Below, in pieces: positions 7,783 to 15,852 of a stretch of 33,715 bases of DNA (its first letter is position 1; each line of letters opens with the position of its first letter). The notes beneath the pieces were generated by a model, which made no database searches, had not been told where the DNA came from, and saw nothing but the letters and a program-made list of their open reading frames with translations. The translations under genes were made by a program, and so were the position numbers. This stretch comes from Olavius algarvensis Gamma 3 endosymbiont (GTDB taxonomy: Bacteria; Pseudomonadota; Gammaproteobacteria; GCA-001735895), in contig DS021202.1 in the NCBI GenBank assembly GCA_001735895.1, positions 44,925 to 78,639 on the forward strand, in the 5' to 3' direction.

Positions 7783-8532
7783 TCACCGTTTCCGAGGTTT
7801 CTCAACCGCGGAGATATATTCATCCAGCAAGGCCTGCTGTCTGGCATCCAGCTCGATATTCTCAAGCAAATCCGGCCGGCGTTGCCAGGTCCTTCCCAGC
7901 GCCTGCTGCGTGCGCCAGGATTCGATATCGCGGTGATTACCCTGCATCAAAACCTCCGGTACGCAGTCACCCCGGTATTCCTCGGGCCGTGTATAGTGCG
8001 GGCAATCCAGCAAACCCGCGCTAAACGAATCCTGTTGCGCCGATTCATTATGCCCCAGGGCACCCGGAATCAGGCGGGTCATCGCGTCGATGCAAACCAT
8101 GGCCGCCAGCTCGCCGCCGCTAATGACATAGTCACCTAGCGACCATTCTTCGTCCACTTCCCGCCGGATCAGGCGCTCGTCGATACCTTCGTAGCGACCG
8201 CATAACAGGATCACCGATTCCAGCGCCGCCTGCTGCGCCAGCATTTGCTGGCTGAGCAAGCGCCCTTGCGGACTCAGATAAACCACGCGCGCTGCGGGGT
8301 TTTGCTGCCGTACGGCAGCTATGGTATCCGCAAGCGGCTGCACCTTCATCAACATTCCCGGGCCGCCGCCATAGGGTCTGTCGTCGACCGTTCGATGCCG
8401 ATCCCGGGTATAGTCGCGCGGGTTCCAGCAGTGCAGCTCGAGCAGCTTTTGCTCGGCGGCCCGGCCGACAACCCCGTATCCAATCACCTGTTCTACCAGT
8501 TCGGGAAACAGCGTGATTACGTCAATCCGCAT
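7783..8532 (-). CDS. trmD: tRNA (guanine-37-N1)-methyltransferase
   Basis: TrmD methylates G37 next to the anticodon using S-adenosylmethionine and prevents +1 frameshifting. The 249-residue protein starts [15 protein letters not shown] and contains the trefoil-knot SAM-binding signatures [24 protein letters not shown] and the [10 protein letters not shown] motif. The start at 8532 is chosen because it matches the conserved N-terminus; an in-frame ATG eight codons upstream would run into rimM. The rimM stop (8534-8536) is one base upstream, so the two genes are translationally coupled. Confidence 0.97.
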   Translation of the reverse strand: MRIDVITLFPELVEQVIGYGVVGRAAEQKLLELHCWNPRDYTRDRHRTVDDRPYGGGPGMLMKVQPLADTIAAVRQQNPAARVVYLSPQGRLLSQQMLAQQAALESVILLCGRYEGIDERLIRREVDEEWSLGDYVISGGELAAMVCIDAMTRLIPGALGHNESAQQDSFSAGLLDCPHYTRPEEYRGDCVPEVLMQGNHRDIESWRTQQALGRTWQRRPDLLENIELDARQQALLDEYISAVEKPRKR

Positions 8533-8533
8533 T

Positions 8534-9043
8534 TCAGTACTCGGGCGACCAGTCAACCACCAGCCGGCGATTGGCGAGATCGACTTCCCTGACTATTTCA
8601 TCCATTACAAAAGGTATCAAGCGTTCGCGTTCGCCTTGCAATACCATGACATCGTCCGCCCCGGTTTCCAGCATCGCCGTAACCACTCCAAGCGGCTCCG
8701 CGCGCTGCGTCTCCACCGTCAGTCCGATCAGATCGGACCAGTAATACTCTCCGGCTTCGAGTCCGGGTAAAAGCCGCCGCTCGATAAACAACTGGCATCC
8801 GCTTAACGCTTCGGCCTGGCTTCGGTCGTCGATTCCCTGTAATTTGGCAACGACATGCTTGCCCTGCAATCGACCCTTAACTTTAACTTTTCTGAGTTCG
8901 CCCGAGCGCTCGATCAGCCAGGGGCTGTAACTCACTATATTCTCGCGCGGACTGGTTTCGGAAAATACCCGAACCCAACCTTTGATACCCTGTGCGCCCA
9001 GAACATGCCCAACACAGATTAAATCATCATCGTGTTGGTCCAT
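8534..9043 (-). CDS. rimM: Ribosome maturation factor RimM
   Basis: RimM binds ribosomal protein S19 and assists late assembly of the 30S head. This 169-residue protein has the N-terminal RimM barrel ([19 protein letters not shown], residues 10-28) and a C-terminal PRC-barrel domain ([15 protein letters not shown] ... [15 protein letters not shown]). It starts at ATG 9043, five bases after the rpsP stop, and ends one base before trmD, in the invariant rpsP-rimM-trmD-rplS order. Confidence 0.95.
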   Translation of the reverse strand: MDQHDDDLICVGHVLGAQGIKGWVRVFSETSPRENIVSYSPWLIERSGELRKVKVKGRLQGKHVVAKLQGIDDRSQAEALSGCQLFIERRLLPGLEAGEYYWSDLIGLTVETQRAEPLGVVTAMLETGADDVMVLQGERERLIPFVMDEIVREVDLANRRLVVDWSPEY

Positions 9044-9048
9044 TGATC

Positions 9049-9297
9049 CTAAGCCGCAGCCTTGACCCCCTTGATCAAGTGGGCCACACGCTCACTGGGT
9101 TTCGCGCCTTTCGACACCCAGTAATCGATGCGTGCATCATCGAGGCGTAACTCCTCTTCCTGGCCACGGGCCTGGGGATTGAAGAAACCGACGCGTTCGA
9201 TATAGCGACCATCTCTCGGGCTGCGGCTATCGCTTACCACAACGTGATAAAACGGACGTTTTTTCGAACCACCGCGTGCCAATCGAATAGAAACCAT
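9049..9297 (-). CDS. rpsP: 30S ribosomal protein S16
   Basis: S16 is an early-binding 30S assembly protein. The 82-residue sequence begins [20 protein letters not shown] and includes [16 protein letters not shown], both diagnostic. The ATG at 9297 is preceded by TGGAG at a suitable spacing. It is the first gene of the operon, separated from ffh by 270 bases that contain a dedicated promoter and a structured leader. Confidence 0.97.
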   Translation of the reverse strand: MVSIRLARGGSKKRPFYHVVVSDSRSPRDGRYIERVGFFNPQARGQEEELRLDDARIDYWVSKGAKPSERVAHLIKGVKAAA

Positions 9298-9397
9298 ATA
9301 AAAACTCCAAAATTAATAACGGCTAAACTGCACCAAACTTCGCCTATATACCGGCAGGCAACAGTCTGCCGCTGACCCGGAGGTCAGAAGACCGCGT
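9298..9397 (-). promoter_or_regulatory. Leader region of the rpsP operon
   Basis: About 100 bases separate the predicted promoter from the rpsP ATG. Two short stems can form within it: CTGACC paired with GGTCAG (near 9373-9387) and GGCAG/CTGCC arms around 9353-9370. A role in autoregulation is inference only, and no named riboswitch or ribosomal leader motif was recognised. Confidence 0.3.
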
Positions 9398-9425
9398 ATT
9401 GTACCTAAATAAACCCGCCTGTGAA
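9398..9425 (-). promoter_or_regulatory. Probable sigma-70 promoter of rpsP-rimM-trmD-rplS
   Basis: On the minus strand TTCACA (9420-9425, five of six matches to TTGACA) and TACAAT (9398-9403, five of six to TATAAT) are separated by 16 bases. Placement in the ffh-rpsP gap, about 95 bases before the S16 start codon, fits a growth-rate-controlled ribosomal operon. Confidence 0.6.
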
Positions 9426-9513
9426 GCCCGAACGCCCTGTTTTTTCTTGTTTTTTTGGGCTCGCGCACGGCTTTAAATTTCTTTGGGCGGGTTTATCCCT
9501 CGCTCGCTTCGAA

Positions 9514-9539
9514 GGGGACAGATCTGAAGATCTGTCCCC
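9514..9539. repeat. Perfect palindrome with GGGGACAGATC arms, 3' of ffh
   Basis: Arms of 11 bases (9514-9524 and 9529-9539) pair perfectly around the loop TGAA. It lies 29 bases beyond the ffh stop on the minus strand, but no U-tract follows, so it is a poor intrinsic terminator. The GGGGACAG core recurs in a second palindrome upstream of ffh. Confidence 0.75.
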
Positions 9540-9567
9540 GAGGGTTCAAACGTGGGGAAGTGGCGGG

Positions 9568-10932
9568 TTAAAAGCCCATTCCGGGGGGCATTCTGCCTTT
9601 CATGCCTCGCATCATATTGGCCATGCCGCCTTTGCTGCCCATTTTTTTCATCATGCGCTGCATCTGCTTGTGCTGCTTGAGCAGCCGGTTGACATCCTGG
9701 ATCTGGGTGCCGGAACCCGGGGCGACGCGGCGCTTGCGCGAGCCGTTGATCACTTCGGGCTTGCGCCGCTCCAGCGGGGTCATCGAATCGATGATCGCGA
9801 CCATGCGTTTCATTTGTTTGGTATGGGCCGGGTTCTGCATCGCCTGCGCGACGCCGACGCCCATTCCCGGCAGCTTGTCGACCAGGTTGCCGAGTCCGCC
9901 CATCTTATCCATCTGGGTAAATTGATCGCGCAAATCTTCCAGATCGAAACCTTTTCCTCGCTTGACCTTACGCGCGAGCTTTTCCGCCTTTTCGTGATCG
10001 ACTTTTTCCTGTGCCTGTTCCACCAGTGACAGGATGTCGCCCATGCCGAGGATACGCGATGCTATCCGGTCGGGGTGGAAGGCTTCCAGTGCGTCGGTCT
10101 TTTCTCCAGAACCGATAAACTTGATCGGTTTGCCGGTGATATGCCGCACCGACAAGGCCGCGCCGCCGCGCGCATCACCGTCTATCTTGGTTAATACCAC
10201 ACCGGTAAGCGGTAGCGCATCACCGAAAGCCTTGGCGGTATTGGCGGCATCCTGTCCCGTCATGCTATCGACCACGAACAGGGTTTCGGCCGGCTCCACC
10301 GCGTCGTGAATTGCGCGAATCTCATCCATCATCTGCTGATCGATCGCGAGCCGACCCGCGGTATCGAGGATCAGAACATCGGTGCTCGCTTTGCGGGCAG
10401 CCGTAACCGCATCGCGGGCGATCGATACCGGCTTTTGGTCTTTGTTGCTGGGATGGAAATCGACACCAACTTCCGTCGCCAGGGTCTGGAGCTGATCGAT
10501 CGCGGCCGGCCGGTAGATATCGGCGCTCGCAACCATGACCGATTTTTTCTCGGATTCGCGCAGTCGACGCGCCAGTTTAGCCACCGTGGTGGTTTTACCG
10601 GCCCCCTGCAATCCCGCCATCAACACGATCACCGGCGGCTGGTGATTGAGGTCGATCGTGGCCTGCGATTCACCCATGATCGCAACCAGTTCGTCGTTTA
10701 CCACCTTGATCAGCGCCTGACCCGGGGACAGACTACCGATGACCTCCCGGCCCAGCGCTTTTGCGCGCACGGCTTCGATGAATTCCTTGACCACCGGTAA
10801 GGCCACATCGGCCTCGAGCAGCGCCAGGCGCACTTCGCGCAAGCTGTCGCTGATATTAGATTCGCTGAGACGTCCCTGGCCGCGCAGGTTTTTCAGGGTT
10901 GCGGATAGTCGATCGGTCAGGTTTTCAAACAT
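9568..10932 (-). CDS. ffh: Signal recognition particle protein Ffh (SRP54)
   Basis: Ffh with 4.5S RNA binds signal sequences on ribosomes and delivers them to the FtsY receptor through paired GTPases. The 454-residue protein has the N domain, then the NG GTPase with G1 GLQGAGKT (107-114), DTAGR (190-194) and TKIDGDARGG (248-257). The methionine-rich M domain follows from about residue 330, with the RNA-binding block GSRKRRVAPGSG and a Met-rich tail. The G-domain spacing is normal. The gene lies upstream of rpsP on the same strand, as in many gammaproteobacteria, with 4.5S RNA not found in this window. Confidence 0.97.
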   Translation of the reverse strand: MFENLTDRLSATLKNLRGQGRLSESNISDSLREVRLALLEADVALPVVKEFIEAVRAKALGREVIGSLSPGQALIKVVNDELVAIMGESQATIDLNHQPPVIVLMAGLQGAGKTTTVAKLARRLRESEKKSVMVASADIYRPAAIDQLQTLATEVGVDFHPSNKDQKPVSIARDAVTAARKASTDVLILDTAGRLAIDQQMMDEIRAIHDAVEPAETLFVVDSMTGQDAANTAKAFGDALPLTGVVLTKIDGDARGGAALSVRHITGKPIKFIGSGEKTDALEAFHPDRIASRILGMGDILSLVEQAQEKVDHEKAEKLARKVKRGKGFDLEDLRDQFTQMDKMGGLGNLVDKLPGMGVGVAQAMQNPAHTKQMKRMVAIIDSMTPLERRKPEVINGSRKRRVAPGSGTQIQDVNRLLKQHKQMQRMMKKMGSKGGMANMMRGMKGRMPPGMGF

Positions 10933-10956
10933 CGGGGAATCTCGTCAATTCGTAGG

Positions 10957-10995
10957 CCGGGGACAGTATACTTAATTCGCGTATACTGTCCCCGG
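10957..10995. repeat. Perfect 15-bp palindrome with CCGGGGACAGTATAC arms, 5' of ffh
   Basis: Arms 10957-10971 and 10981-10995 are perfectly complementary around a nine-base loop. It lies 25 bases upstream of the ffh start, between ffh and the upstream metallo-hydrolase. It contains a TATACT hexamer on the minus strand that could act as a -10 element for ffh, although I see no good -35 partner. Confidence 0.75.
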
Positions 10996-11033
10996 AAAAA
11001 GACTAAGGAAACTCTGATTTATTCAAAGTTTCA

Positions 11034-11798
11034 CTAAAATTTGAATACTTCGCCGCCCTTCAGCTGGTGTATGTCGAAATCGGGCATGGCCTCGATACAT
11101 TCCTGATAAATCAATTCTTCGTCACCCGGTTTGAAGTGGGTCAACCAGACTTCGGGGCGATGCTTCATCTTCAGAATATCGGCACCCAGCAGCTGCGGGC
11201 AATAGTGTTTGGAAATCTTGCTGATCTCTAGATCGTTGTTGGAAAACGCGGATTCGACGAACAGCAAATCGATATTTTCGTAACCGTTGAGCACATCCCA
11301 TAAATTATCGTTAGTCGTGGTATCGCCGCTAAAGGCAATATTGGCGCGTCGCGATGACAGGCAGTAGCCCACACCGGGTACGGTATGATTGACCTGAATC
11401 ATTTCAATCTCGCGCGACCGGATCGATACTTTGTCGCCCGGATTCATAATTTCGAACTGAATCGACGGCGCCTCCCGGCTCGGTAGTTCGGAAAAATCCG
11501 GCCAGATTACCCAATTGAAGATATGCGCCTTGAGCGCCTTGATGGTTTTCTCCTGGGCATGCACCACAATCGGCTCGTCATGCACGCCGAACATGCTATC
11601 GGCCAATAGCGGCAGACCGACGATATGATCCATATGAGAATGGGTCAGAAATATGTGACGGATGCCGGTCATTTGATTGAGCGGTAAATCACCCAACCCG
11701 GTACCTGCATCTATCAACAAATCATCATCGATCAGAAAGGACGTGGTCCGCAGGCTCGCACCGATACCACCGGCCCAGCCGAGTATTTTAATTTGCAT
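11034..11798 (-). CDS. Metallo-beta-lactamase-fold hydrolase related to class II cyclic-nucleotide phosphodiesterases
   Basis: The 254-residue protein has the metallo-hydrolase motif HSHMDH at 53-58 (His53, His55, Asp57, His58) and an FSGDT motif carrying the bridging Asp. The blocks FNWVIWPDFSELP and VNHTVPGVGY resemble class II cAMP phosphodiesterases (the PDE1 type of yeast and its bacterial relatives) more than RNase Z or glyoxalase II. A cyclic nucleotide or similar phosphodiester substrate is inferred, not shown. There is no signal peptide, so it is probably cytosolic. It sits between ypjD (divergent) and ffh, an unusual intruder in that neighbourhood. A candidate promoter on the minus strand is TTGAGG / TTATAC about 20-45 bases upstream. 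Confidence 0.65.
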   Translation of the reverse strand: MQIKILGWAGGIGASLRTTSFLIDDDLLIDAGTGLGDLPLNQMTGIRHIFLTHSHMDHIVGLPLLADSMFGVHDEPIVVHAQEKTIKALKAHIFNWVIWPDFSELPSREAPSIQFEIMNPGDKVSIRSREIEMIQVNHTVPGVGYCLSSRRANIAFSGDTTTNDNLWDVLNGYENIDLLFVESAFSNNDLEISKISKHYCPQLLGADILKMKHRPEVWLTHFKPGDEELIYQECIEAMPDFDIHQLKGGEVFKF

Positions 11799-12112
11799 AC
11801 AGTTTTCTTGTTGTCGTGTATAACTAATCGGGATGCACCCTCAACCTAGATAAATTTATAGCAAACACCAGTGAGTTTGGTGCGAATTTTTTCCCGGATA
11901 CCATGCCAGCTAACCTGCGGCTATTCGTGAAATGCAACTATAGTACAGCGATCCGCGCACAAATCCGATCCGGTTCACATATCGAGCCTGGTCGATCCGG
12001 GGCCTGCGAGACCTGGAATGGCTGTGATTATTGTATCGCGAGAGATGGCGGGCTAGTGCGACAGGCCTATTTTTCAGTTACACTTTATTTCTTACGCCAT
12101 TGACCGAAAACC
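11799..12112. other. Divergent intergenic region between the metallo-hydrolase and ypjD
   Basis: These 314 bases have no coding character; a 66-codon frame on the plus strand looks random. The region should hold the promoters of both divergent genes. The best candidates are TTGAGG-N15-TTATAC on the minus strand near 11820-11846, and TGCGAC-N16-TACACT on the plus strand at 12057-12084. Both are weak. No repeat or RNA gene was recognised. Confidence 0.4.
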
Positions 12113-12904
12113 ATGTTCCCCACCATCGCTAGCGCGCTCGCAACCCTTTGCTACTGCCTGTCCGCGTTTCTGATTTATAAACAGCTGGGTACGGCGCAAC
12201 ACCAACGCTGGGTAGCACTCGCGCCGGCAATCGCCGGCATGTTGTTGCAGGCGGCCGCGCTCAACATTCTGATTTTTCAGCCACAGGGTCTCAACCTGGG
12301 ATTTTTCGTCGCCTTTTCATTGATTACCTGGCTGATTTCGATTCAGATACTGCTGAGCTGCATTTATCGACGCATCGAAAGCCTTGGCATCATCGTATTT
12401 CCGGTAAGCGGTATCGGCAACATCGCGGCCAGCCTGCATTTTTCGGATCATTTCATCAGCATCGGCAACAACGCAATCCAGGGGCATATCATGGTATCGG
12501 TGATTGCCTATAGCCTGATTACTCTGGGTGCCTTTCAGGCCGGTTTGCTGGCCTACCAGGACCGTTCGATCAAACAGCACCAACCGGGAGGCTTCATCCG
12601 CTTCCTGCCGCCACTGCACGACATGGAAACCCTGTTGTTCCAATTTCTCGGCTTCGGTTTCCTCTGCCTCAGCGCTTCGCTGATCACCGGATTCTTTTAC
12701 CTGGAAGACATCTTTTCTCAACGTCTGGTGCACAAAACGGTATTGTCGATCATAGGTTGGATAATACTTGGCATCCTGCTGTTCGGTCGATTCAAGTTCG
12801 GCTGGCGCGGCAAGACCGCAATCCGTTGGACCCTGTCCGCGTTCGTCTTCCTGATGCTGGCTTTCTTCGGCAGCAAACTGGTGCTGGAATTCATCATTAG
12901 CTAA
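12113..12904 (+). CDS. ypjD: CcsA/YpjD-type inner-membrane protein (cytochrome c assembly family)
   Basis: A 263-residue polytopic membrane protein with about eight hydrophobic helices, starting MFPTIASALATLCYCLSAFL. It shows the CcsA/CcmF-like family pattern with conserved histidines in IQGHIMVSVIAYSLI and LPPLHDMETLLFQFLGFG. CcsA proteins handle haem for cytochrome c maturation, while the role of YpjD itself is unsettled. It is directly followed by corB, the same ypjD-corB pairing seen next to ffh in enterobacteria, with corB starting 15 bases later. Confidence 0.85.
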   Translation: MFPTIASALATLCYCLSAFLIYKQLGTAQHQRWVALAPAIAGMLLQAAALNILIFQPQGLNLGFFVAFSLITWLISIQILLSCIYRRIESLGIIVFPVSGIGNIAASLHFSDHFISIGNNAIQGHIMVSVIAYSLITLGAFQAGLLAYQDRSIKQHQPGGFIRFLPPLHDMETLLFQFLGFGFLCLSASLITGFFYLEDIFSQRLVHKTVLSIIGWIILGILLFGRFKFGWRGKTAIRWTLSAFVFLMLAFFGSKLVLEFIIS

Positions 12905-12919
12905 GACTCGGCAACCCCG

Positions 12920-14221
12920 TTGAATGAAATCCCGTTATATTGGCTGTTTATCGCATTCGTCGCGTTAATCCTGATGTCGGCCTTTTTCTCGGGTTCGGAA
13001 ACCGGGCTGATGAGCCTGAACCGATATCGCCTGCGGCATCTGGCCGATAAAGACCACGGCGGCGCTATCCGTGCCGCCGAATTGCTCAAGCGTCCCGACA
13101 AATTGATTACGCTGATATTACTCGGCAATAACTTCATCAATGTTTTAATCACTCAGCTGGCGACCTATATCGGCTACCGTCTGTACGGCGAAGCCGGCAT
13201 CGCGCTTGCCGCCGGCGTGCTGACGCTGATATTGCTGCTGTTTGCCGAGGTTACGCCTAAAACGCTGGCGGCGACCAATCCGGAGAGAATTGCGCTGCCG
13301 GCATCCTATGTCTACCGGCCGCTGCTAAAAATCCTGCAGCCGCTGGTGCTGGTGATCGACTGGCTCGCCAAGCTGGTATTGAAACTGTTTCTGTTGTCCG
13401 CAAAAGACAGCGACAACGATGCGCTGACTTCAGACGAATTGCGCGTCGCGGTGAGCGAAACCAGCGGGCTGATTCCCGATTCTCACCGCGACATGCTGCT
13501 CCGTATTCTCGATCTGGAAAAGGTTAGCGTTAACGACATCATGGTGCCGCGACATGAAATTATCGGTATCGATCTCGAAGACGACTGGCACGAAACCCTG
13601 AAGCTGATTACCAATCTTTCCTATACCCGGCTGCCGATTTACTCGGGCAACATCGACAACCTGATCGGCGTCGCCAGGGTGCGGAAAATTCTTCCGCTAT
13701 TACTTAACGACGATTTCACCCCCGAAAGCCTGGTCGAATTGACGCGCGAAGGATATTTCATCCCCGAAGGCACGCCGCTTACGACCCAGCTGATCAATTT
13801 CCGCAAAAACAAACGCCGCAACGGATTTGTCGTTGACGAGTACGGCGACATCCAGGGGCTGGTCACCATCGAAGATATCCTGGAGGAAATCGTGGGCGAG
13901 TTCACCACCGATCCCAGCGCTTTGCATCAGGATTTGTTCCAGGATGCGGACGGCAGTTACCTGGTCGACGGCTCCACCCATATTCGCGATATCAATCACA
14001 ATCTGGAAATTCAGCTGCCCAGCGAGGGACCGCGCACTCTGAACGGACTCATTCTCGAGCACATGGAATTCATTCCCGAGGCCGGCACCAGCGTCAAGAT
14101 CGGCGGTTATCCCATCGAAATCATGCTGGTCATAAACAACATGGTGAAGACCGCGCGCCTGTCCCTGCCGGAAGATCACGACAATACTAGTCCACAGTCC
14201 GAATTGTCGCTCGATGGCTAA
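12920..14221 (+). CDS. corB: CorB/HlyC-CorC family membrane protein (DUF21-CBS-CorC)
   Basis: A 433-residue protein of the CorB/CorC/CNNM family, linked to divalent cation (Mg/Co) transport or efflux. The first 140 residues form the DUF21 transmembrane domain (FSGSETGLMSLNRYRLRHL and the FAEVTPKTLAA motif). Paired CBS domains follow (VNDIMVPRHEIIGID and the NGFVVDEYGDIQGLVTIEDI segment), then the C-terminal CorC_HlyC domain. The start proposed is TTG at 12920, because it gives the expected MNEIPLYWLFIAFV N-terminus and the nearest ATG is out of frame. It overlaps radA by eight bases. Confidence 0.85.
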   Translation: MNEIPLYWLFIAFVALILMSAFFSGSETGLMSLNRYRLRHLADKDHGGAIRAAELLKRPDKLITLILLGNNFINVLITQLATYIGYRLYGEAGIALAAGVLTLILLLFAEVTPKTLAATNPERIALPASYVYRPLLKILQPLVLVIDWLAKLVLKLFLLSAKDSDNDALTSDELRVAVSETSGLIPDSHRDMLLRILDLEKVSVNDIMVPRHEIIGIDLEDDWHETLKLITNLSYTRLPIYSGNIDNLIGVARVRKILPLLLNDDFTPESLVELTREGYFIPEGTPLTTQLINFRKNKRRNGFVVDEYGDIQGLVTIEDILEEIVGEFTTDPSALHQDLFQDADGSYLVDGSTHIRDINHNLEIQLPSEGPRTLNGLILEHMEFIPEAGTSVKIGGYPIEIMLVINNMVKTARLSLPEDHDNTSPQSELSLDG

Positions 14222-15578
14222 GGCCGAAAAGTCTCATTTTCAGTGCCGCGAATGCGCGCTCCTGCTACCGAAATGGTCGGGCCAATGCCCGGAATGCAAG
14301 AGCTGGAACGCCATCGAGGAAATAGCCGCGCTGCCGCCCGGCACGGGCCCCAGAAGCAACTGGCACGGCCCCGGAAACCGCGCCGAAGTATTGACCCTGG
14401 ATCAGGTGCCGACCAGCGACACCCCGCGTTTTAGCAGCCGGATAGACGAACTCGACCGGGTTTTGGGAGGCGGACTGGTCGAGGGTTCGGTTATATTGCT
14501 CGGCGGCGACCCCGGCATCGGCAAGTCGACCATACTGCTGCAATGCCTGACCGGCGTCAGCCAGGAGCGCAGCGCGCTCTACGTGACCGGAGAGGAATCG
14601 CCGCAACAGGTAAGCCTGCGCGCGCGGCGCTTGAATCTGCCGGGCGCGCAACTGCAGTTGTTAAGCTCAACCTGCGTCGAGGAGATAATAGCGCAGGCCG
14701 GCAGCGGCAAACCCTCGGTCATGGTAATCGATTCGATCCAGACGATTTACAGTAACAGCCTGCAGTCCGCAGCGGGTTCCGTGAGCCAGATCAGGGAAAG
14801 CACGGCAATGCTGGTCAAGTTTGCCAAACAGTCGAATGTCACGATTTTCCTGGTCGGTCATGTAACCAAAGAGGGCCAGCTGGCCGGACCCCGCGTACTC
14901 GAACACATGGTCGATACGGTACTTTATTTCGAAGGCGACACGTCGACCCGTTACCGCGTTATCCGCGCGGTCAAAAATCGATTCGGCGCGGTCAACGAAC
15001 TCGGTATCTTCGCCATGACGGACGCCGGACTGAAGCCGGTTAGCAATCCGTCGGCAATATTCCTGGCGCAACACGATCAACCGGTTAGCGGCAGTATCGT
15101 CATGGTATCGCGCGAAGGCACGCGCCCCTTTCTGGTAGAAATACAGGCTCTGGTAAGTGAATGTCACAGCGGCAATCCGCGGCGTCTGAGCGTCGGACTG
15201 GAATCGAATCGACTGGCCATGCTGATTGCGATTTTACAGCGCCATGGCGGTATCCCACTCTATGACCAGGATGTATTTATCAACGCGGTTGGCGGGGTTC
15301 GAATTGCCGAAACCGGTGCCGACCTGGCGATCATCCTGGCGATTCTGTCGAGCTATCGGGACCGGCCGGTGAATCCCCGCACACTGGTATTTGGCGAAGT
15401 CGGCCTGTCCGGCGAAATCAGGCCGGTAGCGAATGGCGAAGAGCGTTTGCGTGAAGCGAGTAAACACGGTTTCATCAATGCCATCATACCGAAATCCAAT
15501 CTACCCAAACGCGGCAGCTTTAAAGAATTGGAACTGATACCGGTCAGTCATTTAGCTGACACCCTGGATGCATTATAA
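14214..15578 (+). CDS. radA: DNA repair protein RadA (branch migration factor)
   Basis: RadA promotes branch migration of recombination intermediates. The 454-residue protein has the N-terminal zinc finger (Cys11, Cys14, Cys25, Cys28). It then has a RecA-like core with Walker A GDPGIGKST (98-106), the RadA-specific KNRFG motif (254-258), and a C-terminal Lon-protease-like domain (VFGEVGLSGEIRPV near residues 397-410). Length and motif order are standard. Its ATG overlaps the end of corB by eight bases, suggesting coupling. Confidence 0.96.
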   Translation: MAKAEKSHFQCRECALLLPKWSGQCPECKSWNAIEEIAALPPGTGPRSNWHGPGNRAEVLTLDQVPTSDTPRFSSRIDELDRVLGGGLVEGSVILLGGDPGIGKSTILLQCLTGVSQERSALYVTGEESPQQVSLRARRLNLPGAQLQLLSSTCVEEIIAQAGSGKPSVMVIDSIQTIYSNSLQSAAGSVSQIRESTAMLVKFAKQSNVTIFLVGHVTKEGQLAGPRVLEHMVDTVLYFEGDTSTRYRVIRAVKNRFGAVNELGIFAMTDAGLKPVSNPSAIFLAQHDQPVSGSIVMVSREGTRPFLVEIQALVSECHSGNPRRLSVGLESNRLAMLIAILQRHGGIPLYDQDVFINAVGGVRIAETGADLAIILAILSSYRDRPVNPRTLVFGEVGLSGEIRPVANGEERLREASKHGFINAIIPKSNLPKRGSFKELELIPVSHLADTLDAL

Positions 15579-15579
15579 T
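15552..15579 (+). promoter_or_regulatory. Possible promoter of xseB-ispA-dxs
   Basis: A perfect TATAAT (15574-15579) lies at the end of radA, 27 bases before the xseB ATG. The best -35 partner, TTAGCT at 15552-15557 with a 16-base spacer, is weak. Placement at the head of the isoprenoid operon makes it plausible. Confidence 0.35.
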
Positions 15580-15606
15580 CTCCCGATATCGACTACGAGC
15601 GGCGCC

Positions 15607-15852
15607 ATGACCGAAAACAAAAACAAGCTCAAGGATTTTGAAAAATCCATGCAGCACCTCGAGAAAATCGTCAGCCAGATGGAGTCCGGCGATCTCGGGC
15701 TGGAAGAATCGCTGGAACAGTTCGAGCAAGGCATTCGGCTTGCAAAAAATTGCCAGGATACGCTGGCCAACGCCGAGCTGCGGGTCGAACAATTGATCGA
15801 GAAAAACGGTTTGCAACAGACTGCGGTCTTCGAAGCACTAGATGAAGATTAA
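15607..15852 (+). CDS. xseB: Exodeoxyribonuclease VII small subunit
   Basis: XseB combines with XseA to form exonuclease VII, which degrades single-stranded DNA. The 81-residue protein has the family core FEKSMQHLEKIVSQMESGDL and GLEESLEQFEQGIRLAKNCQ (residues 9-49), two helices. The ATG at 15607 gives the normal length; an ATG 39 bases upstream lies on top of the predicted -10 and adds non-conserved residues. It overlaps ispA by 11 bases. The xseA gene is not in the window, as is usual for this arrangement. Confidence 0.92.
   Translation: MTENKNKLKDFEKSMQHLEKIVSQMESGDLGLEESLEQFEQGIRLAKNCQDTLANAELRVEQLIEKNGLQQTAVFEALDED

Noticed and set aside
9421-10029. A 202-codon plus-strand frame opposite ffh
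   Set aside because: It is the antisense shadow of the methionine-rich M domain, giving the histidine-rich composition expected from reverse reading of Met codons.
11903-12103. A 66-codon plus-strand frame in the ypjD upstream region
   Set aside because: Random composition, no ribosome site, no recognisable domain.
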